A stretch of 64,000 bases of DNA from Paracyclopina nana (lineage: Eukaryota > Arthropoda > Copepoda > Cyclopoida > Cyclopettidae), in the NCBI GenBank assembly GCA_019096065.1, contig JAGUCH010000001.1, positions 12,772,001 through 12,836,000 of the forward strand, given 5' to 3'. Each line of letters starts with the position of its first letter. The first letter of the stretch is position 1. The notes below the pieces were generated by a model. That model made no database searches, was not told where the DNA came from, and saw only the letters and a program-made list of their open reading frames with translations. Shown in pieces: positions 38,501 through 50,500 of the stretch. The position numbers and the translations under genes are program-made.

Positions 38501-41500
38501 CCGCAAAACCAACTCTTTCCAATTCTCAAAAGATATCACTGCTGCTGACTTACTTGCTGCACTCAAAGAAGGAAAAATTAGACCCCAAGACATTCTCGTC
38601 TGTTACGTCAAAGGTCAATGCAACATACTGGAAGCCATAAAGCTAGGTGTGCTTGAGAAGTCCACAGGTGTCTACACTTCTGTTAAGGATGAAAAAATGT
38701 CCCTGATCGAGGCTATTCATGCTGGCTATATCATAATCGTTGGCGCTCCAGGCGTGAAAAGTGCTGACAGGCCACAATCGATTGATTTGAATGGGTCGCA
38801 AAAAAAGTTGCTGCAAGGTGGGACTTATGTCACTATTCGAAACGGAACCATCAAAGCCCGTATCATAGAGAGTGGTGTTACCACTACCAGAATATCTACA
38901 TTTATGGTTGAGATTCCGGGCACGGGAGAAGAAATCACTCTTGAAGAAGCTGTGAAGAGGGGGGTTGTCAGCGAAGAGACAGCCTCCATGTATCAAGAAG
39001 AGATTTCTACTGATTCCCAAGTCCAATCACTGATAGTACTCATAACTGACCCTGACTCTGGTGTTGAGATGCGGTCCGAGGAAGCTATTGCAAGAGGAAT
39101 AGTTACCGAGGAAGAAGTCCAGGAATTGCTGAAGATGCGACACGAGCATCAGCAGGGCAAATCTACTCCCAGCTATGCTCGCTGCCCTAGCAGAAAGTCT
39201 GTAGCGTCGTCGTCCTCTTCAGCCTCGTCTTCCTCTTCCACTGACGAGGCTGACAATGGATCCTACAGATCTGAAATCACAATAGATTTCGGCAACAGAA
39301 CACCTGAAGATGACTTCCAAATGAAGCAAGTCGAAAGTGCCACGCATACTGTAAGAACCAATTCAGTAACTCTCAGACAAGGATATGTTTTGTCCAACTT
39401 TGACGAAGTTCGTCACCTGGCGACCGGTGAAACAATGAGTTTATATGAAGCCAAATTGAGAGGAATAGCATGGGATGTGAAAGATTCAAGAAACGAGTTT
39501 GTGACTCAACAGCTCAAGGTTTTTGTCACCGAGGCAGTTGCTAAGGGACTGATAAACTTCAGTAGAGGCACTTTCACGAATCCTACCACTGGTGATGAAA
39601 TGAGCATTGGCGAAGCTATTCGTTTTGGCTTGCTCATAACTGACGTGCGATCTTGCGAGGAACAGATCTTTATCGACCCAAATGCTTCCAAGATAGGCCT
39701 CAATGAAGCCTTCCAGCACCATTTTGATTACGAAACTCGCACCTTTTTTAAGTCTTCAACTGAGCAGAGCTACTCCCTTTACCAGAGCGTTAAAGAATGC
39801 TGGATCAACGGCCAAGACATTATCTATGACGTTGCCTCTAACTCGCAGACCACCCTCCAAAAAGCTATTGAAGAAGGCCGGCTTGACGGAGAAACTTGCG
39901 ACTACAAAGTTGATAATGAAAAAACCATGTTTTTCCTCGAGGCTGCAAAGCTTGGCCATGTTGCTGTCTTTCCAGAAGCTGAGCTCACACTTGAGCTCTC
40001 AGATGTTCAATTCAGCCTTAGAGAGTCCATCGAAAATGGCACGTACTGCAGCTCCACTCATTCTTTCAAGGAGACAAGCTCGAGCACCTACATCTCTATC
40101 TATCAAGCACTCAGAATCGGCCTGATAGATCATCGGTCCGCCGAGGTCACCAACTCGTTAACCAACGAAAAGCTCAACTTGATGGAGGCTATTGATCAGA
40201 AGATTCTTAGTAAAGACACCTGTACTGTCAAAGATGTGAAAGCCAACAAAGAAATGACCCTTCTTGAAGCTTACGAAAAAGGATTACTTCGAGATGTCGA
40301 GCGAGACACAGAATTGAGTCCTTTTGACGTAATTTCTTTTTGGGAAGCTATTGAGAGGGACCAGCTTGACACTGAAACGGGCCTTTTCTACTCTGTCCAC
40401 GAAGAGAAAAAGTTCATGACTCTAGAAGAAGCTCTGTACCGCAGATACATTGACAAAAAGTCCGCTCTTGTGAAAGACACTTGGAAACGCAAGTACTGCA
40501 GTCTTTCGGAAGCTTCTAGGAAAAAGATCATCAAAGATGGGCGAATCATGAACACGACGACTGGAAAATATGTGACTATCAAAGAAGCCATCAACTTGGA
40601 GCTCATTGTGCGTGACATCAAACATGTGTCTCTGATTGAAATGCTCGACTTTGGCATGTATCTGCCGCACAGCGGTCGAATCTTGATTCCTGGCCTTGAT
40701 CGTGAAATGACAATTGGTGAAGCAATTGATCTTAGGCTCATAGACCATTCCCGAACAATAGTGAAAAGTCGCAAGACTAACCGTTACATTAGCCTTTACG
40801 AGGCCATCAAAGCAGAAGGCATTATTGATTCCATCACCGGAATGTATGGGGGCTCAATGAATCTCTTGGAAGCTAGATCCAAAGGATATCTATTGTCTAT
40901 TGATGCCATGGTAAAAATATTGTATGCATGTCACGTTTCTGTCCTGTACTTAAAAAAAAAGTGGTGAAGGTATAATGGGGTAGCAAACAATGTATAGGTT
41001 GAGGTATTTCTCCAAATGATGGCGAGACTTACTATGATTAAACGCTAACCTTTTTATTTCAGCTACCACAATATCATTTAAATTGAGGGAATGAAATGAA
41101 TTGGGAAGATACTCATGAACAAATCTGCATGCTATTTTTTGGAAAGGCTATTTTTGTATGCTAATTCATCTTATTTTTCCATGATAGAAAGCAGTGCAAG
41201 AAAAATTCCGTCAAGCTGGAGAAAACCTGGACAATCTCAACAAGTGGCTTGATCAGGTTGAGCGGGAGATTGCGCGTCAGGAGAGCTTGAGTGAGGATGG
41301 AGATAGCCTCAAAAATCAAATCAATGCCATGCAAGTCATCAAGAATGACGTCGATGACCACAACAGACCTATCAACAACACCCTGGACATCATTGTTGAG
41401 TTGGTTGAAACTGGCTCGGATGTTTTGTCTGCCTCTGAGCTGAACCAACTTCAGGGCGAGGGCAAGAAGCTGAAGGATCGTTACGACTTTGTTGCTGACA

Positions 41501-44500
41501 ATTCCGACAAGCTTCTGAAGCGCATGCTTTCCGCCATGGAAGAATTGGCCAAGTTCCGCTCGGAAGTTGGAACCTTCCGCACCTGGATGGACAAATCCTA
41601 CAAAGTTCTTGAGGACAAAGAGCGTCAATTGGCTAACTTGAACAAGCTTCAAGGAAGTGCTGAGGGCATCAAGGAGTTTGTTAGCGATGTGATGACCCAT
41701 GGAGCAGACCTGAAGTTCCTTACAATTTCTGGAAGGAAATATGTTGACCTATCTAAGGTAAAATCTCGATTTAATGGTGTTAATTATCTTCAGCCTACAT
41801 TTTACTCTCTCATTATAGGAATATGTCAGCTGCTTGAATGAATTTAGAAGCAAGGTCAGGTCAAGTGCTATCAAGCAATCTGAGTCACAAATTACTGCTG
41901 AAGTAAACCATGTTGGCCAAGGCTACCAAGAATTGCTCGCTCGAGCCAACAGACTAGCCGATAAATTTTCAAGAGTGGGCAACAAGTTTTTGGACTATAA
42001 CGATGCTGTGGAAAGAGCAAAGAAATGGTTGGGAGCCACCGAACCTAAGGTTTCTAAATTGGTGAGCGAACCTATCGGAGCTGAGCCCAAAGTTGTTGAA
42101 GACCAACTCAACAGGGCACGAGCCCTCAACAGCGAGATCATTGCCAATGGTAAACTGATTGATGATGCTAAGGCTGCAGCCGCCAATCTCCTTAACTCCC
42201 TGGATGACAGCCAGATGTCACCGCAAGAACGAAGGCAAATTGAGGAGACACCAAAAGAGCTCCAAAGTAGGTACGACGCTCTCAAACTTGCCATGGCCAA
42301 TCATTGTGGAGATTTGGATGCTGCTCTCGCCCAAAGTCAAGGTGTTCAAGCTGCCTTGGCTGGTATTGCTGACTGGCTTGATAAGGCTGAAGAAAATTTC
42401 AAAAATATCAACAAGCCTGCTTCACTCATCCGAGATCGCCTCGACGAGCAAATTCGCCAGCTGAAAGCTCTCCAAGCTGATTTGGCAAGCCAAGAAGCCT
42501 CCATACAAAAGATGTACCATGCCGCTCAAGAGTTTGTTCAAAGCTCTAAGAACGTACGCGAGTCGAAGAAAATCGAGACCAAAGTGAAGGAAGTTCAGAC
42601 GAAATATCAGGGTATTGTCAAGGCTGTTCAGGGCAGAGGTATTTTCCTTGACGAGATCTCCATTGGATTAGCCACCTTTACCGCTCAGGTTGAGAGCTTT
42701 GATGATTGGTACATGGAAATGATAGAAATTCTCGAGTCTCGTGAAATGCTCACTATGGATGCTGATGAATGTGCAAGGCGAGTTGATGACATCTCCAAAG
42801 CAAAGGACAAGAAAAAGCCCGACTATGAAGACATGCTCAAGCTTGGCAAAGCTCTTGTCAACAAGAAAGATGTTACGGATGCCAATCCCTGTAAGGAAAC
42901 CATCAAAGAGCTGGAGGAAAAATGGCGTGAACTCGGAGACATCTTGGGTGAGCGTCAGAATCAAAATCGTGCAAGAAAGCAGAGCTTGAACGCCTACGAG
43001 GCTTTGCGAGAACAAGTCAACACTTGGTTGGCCAAGATGGAGCGCCGCATTGAAAGCTTCGAGGCAATTGCCGTTGACCAAGATGCACTAAAGAAGCAAA
43101 CTGATGATATGAAGCCACTTGTTCAAGAGCATACTGCTTACAGCAAAACTATCGACAAAGTCAACGAATTGGGCATGCAATACGACTCAATCCTCCGAGG
43201 AGGAATGGAGAATGGTTCCCAATCCAGGCGTCAAAGCATGAGCCCAAGAAAGCCATCCATGACACCTGCTGGATTAGGATCGCGTCGTCCGTCATCTCAG
43301 CCTGGTAAGTTCTCAACTGCTGGCTCACTTGGTGGACCTAGACGCGAGTCGCAGGCTCCAATGTTCCAAGAGCAAAGCCCCATTCAAAGCCAACTGACTG
43401 AAATCAACAATCGGTATGATATGATTGGAATGAGGTTGGGAGACAGAGATAGGGATTTGGCCAGCATGAGAGAGGAGATCAAAATCCATTTGGACAACTT
43501 AAAGCAAATTTTGGCTTTCCTTGAGAAGCAAGAGAAGAATCTTCCTCGCGATGCCATTCCTGCTGATCGGAAAGAGTCTGAAAAGACTCTTAAGCAAATC
43601 AAGGCAGTGCTTGATCAGCTGTACGAAAATCAACCTCTTCTTGATGAGACAAAGGTTGGAATTCGTGACCTCTTGAAGAAAAATCCGAATGCTCCTGGCA
43701 GCGAGCAGCTGGATGATCATTTGGCCCAAGTTGTTGGTCGCTGGAAGGATCTGCAAGACACCTGCAAGGCACGGATCAACCTATTGGACGATCTGAAGGA
43801 GTTCCACGATACCAATGACAGCCTGAACAATTGGCTCAACTCCAAGGCCAGAATGATGAACGTTTTAGGTCCCATTGCTTCCGATCCCAGGCTCATGCAA
43901 AATCAGATGAGTCAGATCGCTGTCATGAGAGAGGACTTCAACGAAAAAGTACCCACTCGTGATAGATTCAATGAGATTGGAGACTTCCTTCTGGAAAATA
44001 CTGGGGATAGTCCCGATGGCCGTAAAATTGAGGACAAGCTGGACAGCACCAACAAAAAGTGGGACGATCTTCTGGCTGCTCTTGATGAACGCGAGAGAGC
44101 CTTGAACGATTTGGCTGGTCCCACCAGAGACTTCTTGAACTTGACCAACCAGCTTCAAGATAACTTGGGTAAGATCTCTGATGATCTTGATGACGTTGCC
44201 ACCTCAAAGGCTGATCCTGAGCAAAAAATGAATGCTCTTCGTGGAATTGCTGATAACCTAGACAGTCAAAGGCCACTTTTGTCTGAGGTTGCTTCTTTGG
44301 GTGGCAAACTCCAAGATATTTTGACTGACCCTGCGTCCAAGAGCGAAATCAAGTCTAAGCTAGGACAAGTTGAGCGAGCCTTCAACAACTGCCGCAAAAA
44401 GCTGGACAATGCTCTCGCAGAAATGGAGAATTCTGCCAGAGAGGGCAAGGAGTTTGCCGCAGCTTGTGCTGATATGGAAGATCTATTGCGCCAATTTGAG

Positions 44501-47500
44501 CAAATGCTCTCTGACAAGGTTGCCATCTCAGCCGACAAGGACACCCTTAGGCAACAAGTCCAAGAATTTGAGCCTCTGTACCAAGAAGTCATGGGAAAAG
44601 AGCACGAAGTCATCATGCTCATCAACCGTGGACGAGACATCATTTCCCGAGCCAAGAAAAGCGATGCAAATGCTCAGCAAAAAACTTTGGATAGCATTGA
44701 GAAGCAATGGCAAAAGGTCAAGAAGACTGCCCAAGATCGCCACAAGAGATTGGGAGCCGCAATGGAATGCTGCAAGAAATATCATGGCAACTCTTCCAAG
44801 TTTGTGCCATGGCTCGAAAAGGCTGAAAATACATTGGCTAAAATGCAACCCATCGCATTTGTTAAAGCTGAACTGCAAAAGCAAGAGAAGGAGCTGCAAG
44901 CTTTCCGTAACGATGTCAATCGTCATACTTCCGAGTTTGATGGCACCAGCTCCAGCGGAGTCGTTTTTGTAGACTGCTGTGATGTTGACAAGGAGATTGT
45001 TAAAGAAGAGCTTGCCATCATCAAGGAGCGTTGGGATCAGCTCAACTTTATCATACATGAGCGTGGACAAGCTATCCAAGATATCCTGTCTAAGCTTGGA
45101 GATTTCAATGATGATGTCCGTGATACCACCAATGGGCTCAATCGTATTGAAGAGAAGCTGAATGGACTTGACAAGGCTCCTAGAGATGCCAAAACTCTGG
45201 ACAACATCAAAGGACTCTTGGACGATACAAAGGGCCTGGAAAAACTATTTGGAAAAGTACAAAAAGAAGGCGAGGATTTGATAAATGATGCAGATCAGCT
45301 TGGATCTGATGCTCGAAACATCCATGATACTGTTGACAATCTTGGAGATCGCCTTGGAAACCTGAGAGACAAGCTTGAGGCTAAAGCCGATGATCTTAAA
45401 AATGCTGGAGCTGCATTTGGAGACTTTGCTGACAAAGTTAAGGGACTCAATGCTGCCATTGGCCAATTGGATGATGAGTTTAACAAATTTGGGCCCATCG
45501 CTCGCGACCTTGACAGCCTCCATCGCCAGCTGGACGAAGTTCATGGATTCCTATCTAAGGTCGCTGCAAAGCGTCAAGATGTTGAGGAGGCCTCAAGAGC
45601 AGCTGAAGCTATTATTTCTCAAGGTTTTGCTCCCAACCCTCGTGAGCTTAAAGATACCGTGACCAACTTGATGCGTCAACTGGAGAAGCTCGATGGCAAG
45701 GGACACTCGCGTGAGAAGGAAGTCGATGCTATGATAGGAAAGGTTTCTGCATTCTATGATCAGTACAACCACGTTTTGGCTGACATTGAATCAGTCATCA
45801 AAGAGGAGAAGAGCTTGGGTGCTGTTGGTGGAGACATCAGTGCCATCAAGGCTCAACAAGAGCAATTCAAGCAATTCCAAAAGCGAGTTGTTGATGCAGT
45901 TGGCAAGGAAGTTGAGAAGACCAATCGAGGTGGTCAAGGCCTTATTCAAAGTGCCGCCTCAGGTGTTAACACTTCCCTCATGGAAAAGGACTTGGAGAAG
46001 ATGAATGACCTATGGAACTCATTGAAGAGTGCGATTGCAGATCGTGAGCGCAAGCTTGATCAAGGCTTGTTGCAGTCTGGCAAGTTCCAAGAAGCCATGT
46101 CTGGCCTTCTTGGCTGGTTCGACGAAATGGATGACATGATAGCCAACCAGAAACCACCATCGTCTGACTACAAGGTGATAAAGGCTCAAATTCAAGAGCA
46201 AAAGTTTGTCCAGAAATTGCTTAATGATCGTAAGAAAGCAATTGACAACCTTGTTGCCATGGGACATGAATGTGCCGCAAACGCTGACCCATCTGAAAGA
46301 AGGCGCATTGAGGGTGAAATCCAAACCATTCAGGCCAGATTTGCAGATCTCAACAAGAAGTGCGACGACAGAATGCAGCTGCTTGAGGAAGCCTTTGTCA
46401 TTGCTAAGGAATACTATGACAAGCTGACTGTTCTCGAAAAGTGGTTGGATGTCACCGAAAAGAAGGTCAAGGATATGGAAACTGTTCCGACTGAGGAAGA
46501 TCAAATTCAAAGAAGAATTCAGGAGCATGACAAGGTCCATAGCGAGATTTTGGGAAAACAACCATCGTTTGATGATGTTGCTGATGTTGCCTCTGCTCTG
46601 ATGCAAATTGTCGGTGACGATGATGCTCAAGGCGTAGCCGATAAGGTTGAAGACATCACCAACCGCTATGGAGCTCTTGTGGCCAACTCAGACAATATCC
46701 ACCAACTGTTGCAAGATTGCATGGCTGGACTTCGCAATCTGGTCCTTGCCTATGAGTCCCTCTTGTCTTGGATGGAGGCTACTGAGAAGAGCCTGGGCAA
46801 GTATAAGGTTTTATCCGTTTTCACAGAAAAGCTGCTAGCCCAAATGGAAGAGTTGCACATAGTAACTGAGGAAATAGTCAATAAGCAGAAGAGTGTTGAT
46901 GAAGTTCTCTTTCACGGCAATGAGCTTATGAAGCATATTGCCAATGAAGAGGCTATTCAGTTGAAGGATAAGTTGGATTCCTTGCAACGGAAATACAATG
47001 ACCTGGCTACCAAGGCCGCTGATCTTTTGAAGAATGCCCAAGAAATGTTGCCTCTTGTGCAAAAGTTCCACCAAAAGCACAATCAGCTTAGTGACTGGAT
47101 GACTGGTGTTGAGGGCATCTTCCAATCTTTGGACACCTACAACCTTGAGGACCAGGAAATGGAAATCAAGCGTTTGGAGCAAGATGTTTTGGACAACAGG
47201 CCTCACATGGAAGCTGTCAATATCACCGGACCTCAACTTTGCCAGATGTCACCCGGCGAGGGAGCCAGAACAATTGAAGATCTCGTCACTAGAGATAACA
47301 GGCGGTTTGATGCTATTTGCGAGCAGATTCAAAGAAGGTCAGAGCGAATTCAACTTTCCAAGCAGAGGTCGTCCGAATTGCTCAACGATATTGATGAGCT
47401 TCTTGGCTGGTTCCGTGAGGTTGAATCTCAAATCCGTGAGGCTGACCCACCTTCCTGTGAGATTGACGTAATCCGCGTTCAATTGAAGGAGCACAAGGCA

Positions 47501-50500
47501 CTTAATGACGACATTTCCAGTCAGAAAGGACGTGTGCGAGATGTTTTGTCCAATGCCAAGAGAGTTTTAAGAGAAAGTGCTCAAACTTCCGAGACAGAGC
47601 AAGTTAAGGAGAAGATGGAGGATCTTAAGGAAACCATGGAGTCAGTAATCCAACTCAGCAATGACAGGTTGAGCATCCTTGAACAAGCTCTGCCTCTTGC
47701 TGAACACTTCTATGAGACCCATGGCGAGTTGAGCCATTGGTTGGATGATATGGAGCGAGAAACTATGAACCAATTGATGCCTGGCATGAGACCCGACCAG
47801 ATTGCCAAGCAGCAAGAGTTGAACCGCAGCTTGATGCAATCCGTTCAAGATCACAAGCCTGTGCTTGATCGTCTAAACAAGACTGGTGGAGCCTTGCTGA
47901 GGCTTATTATTGAGGATGATGCCTACAGGGTACAAGAGATCATTGAAACCGACAACCAGAGATACAACGATCTGAAGGTGTGCTTGAGAGAGAGGATGCA
48001 GCAACTCGAAAATGCCATGCAAGAATGTGCACAATTCACAGACAAGCTTGATGGCATGTTGAATGCTCTGCAGAGCACTGCAGACCAAGTAAACAATGCT
48101 GAGCCCATATCTGCCCATCCGGAGAAGATCAAGGAGCAAATTGATGACAACAATGCTATAATTGATGATTTGGCTAAAAAGGAAACAGCATATGAGGCAG
48201 TCAAGAAAGCAGCTGATGAGATCATCCAAAAGGCACCCAACAAGAATGATCCTGCAATCAAGGAGATCAAGAAAAAACTTGATAAGCTGAATGGACTATG
48301 GAACCAGATTCAAAAAGCCACCAAGGACAGATCTGATTCTTTGGAAGAGGCTCTTGCTCTAGCAGAGAAGTTCTGGGATGAGTTGCAACAAGTGATGGCC
48401 AACCTTAAGGCAATTCAGGATAACCTTCTGAACCAAGAACCACCAGGTGTTGAGCCTAAGGTCATTGAGGCCCAGAAGGCTGAACTGAAAAATATCAAGA
48501 AGGGCATTGACAATACCAAGCCCAGTGTGGACAAGTGCCGACAAACTGGCAAAGAACTAATCAGCCGAGTTGGAGAGCCTGAGCGTCCAGAGCTCAAGAG
48601 ACACATTGAGGATCTTGACAATGCTTGGGATAACATCACCTCCATGTTTGCACGCAGAGAGAAGAATCTCATTGATGCTATGGAGAAGGCCATGGAGTAC
48701 CACGACACTTTGCAGAGTCTACTGGACTTCTTGACCAAGGCCGAGCGAAAGTTTGACAACCTCGGGCCTATTGGTACTGACATTGACAAGGTGAAAAAGC
48801 AAATTGGCGAGCTCAAAGACTTCAAGGATGAAGTTGACCCTTGGATGATCAAGGTCGAAGCACTGAACAGGTTAGTCATTTATTTCTTTAATGTATTCGA
48901 TAATGGCAATATCTTGTTTTCTTTTTCACAAACTGCTGCAGAAGTATACAAAGGCAAGTATCCTTGAGCGAAAAGAGTGCTTCTGTATCTGTGCTAAATT
49001 AATCATCTTGGCTAATATGTGGATTTTATGTACATTACTTTTTACCTAAAATTGTTTTAGTTTTTGAATTTCCCTAATTTTTGGCTAAAAACACATGTAA
49101 AGGCACTTACTAATGAGTACACGATCAAGATTGGTTTGCAAAATTACTAGTCATGTGAATTTGATTTATTCAAGATGAAATAACTCTATGTGAATTAAAA
49201 AGTAACAATTTGCCTCCAATTTTTAGGATTTTTTTAAATATTTTTTTTTTTTCATTTTTAGACAAGCTCATGACCTCATTGAGAATGCCTCACCTGATCA
49301 AGTCAGGGCCATCAAAGAGCCTTTGACAGCTGTCAATCATAGATGGGATGACCTCAACAAAGGCATCAATACCAGGCAAAAGGAGCTTGAACAAGCTCTT
49401 CTACGACTCGGACAATTCCAACACGCTCTCAATGAACTAATGATTTGGATTGAGCGAACCAACAAAACTCTGGATACTCTGAAGCCAGTCTATGGTGATC
49501 CTCAAGTAATTGAGGTTGAACTTGCCAAGTTGAAAGTCATGGTCAATGACATTCAAGCCCATCAATCCAGTGTTGATACTCTGAACGACGCTGGTCGGCA
49601 GATCATCGAAAGTGAGAAGGGGTCTCGCGAAGCTTCCAACACCCAGACCAAGCTCAACGAGTTGAACGTTAAATGGAACGAGCTGCTGGCCAAGGCCGAA
49701 GGCCGCCAGGTTGAACTTGAGGATGCCCTCAGAGAAGCACAAGCTTTCAACCAAGAGATTCAAGATATGCTTTCTTGGCTCAATGATGTTGACTCCGCTC
49801 TATCCAGCTCTAAGCCTGTCGGAGGCTTGCCTGAAACTGCCAAGGATCAGCTTGACAGGTTCATGGAAGTGTTCAGAGAACTTGAGGCAACCAGCCCCAA
49901 GATTGATGATCTCCTCAGCAGAGGAGGTGATTACTTGAAGAAATCAAAGGAAGGTGCGGCAGCAAACTTGCAAAATAATTTGCGTACTCTCAAGTCAAGG
50001 TGGGATAACATCCTCACGAGGGCCAATGATAAGAAGATCAAGCTTGAAATTGCCCTCAAAGAAGCCACTGAATTCCACGAGGCCTTGCAAGCGTTCATTG
50101 ACTGGCTTACCAATGCTGAAAAGACCCTTGCCAATCTCAAGCCAGTTTCAAGAGTACTTGATACCATCATGACTCAAATTGAAGAGCACAAAGAGTTCCA
50201 AAACGAAGTCTCCTCTCAAAGGGAAACCATGCTGTCTCTTGACAAGAAGGGAACTCATTTGAAGTACTTTTCTCAAAAACAAGATGTCATCCTAATCAAG
50301 AACTTGCTCGTGTCAGTTCAGCATAGGTGGGAAAAGGTTGTGTCCAAGAGTGCTGAGAGGACTCGGGCGTTGGATTACGGCTACAAAGAAGCCAAAGAGT
50401 TCCATGAAGCTTGGGAATTCTTGTGCGGCTGGTTGGACAACGCTGCTGAACAATTGTCAGACATGTCCTCGGTGAACAAGAATGATCCCATCAAGATCAA

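Noticed and set aside
44528-46630. Long minus-strand open frames within the 7-kb rod exon
   Set aside because: They are antisense shadows of spectrin-repeat coding sequence, whose codon bias leaves the opposite strand open.
48871-48967. Read-through of the rod exon into its intron as a true C-terminus
   Set aside because: The donor GTTAGT at 48871 is clear and the phase-2 join to 49262 continues the spectrin repeat; the extension has no helical pattern.
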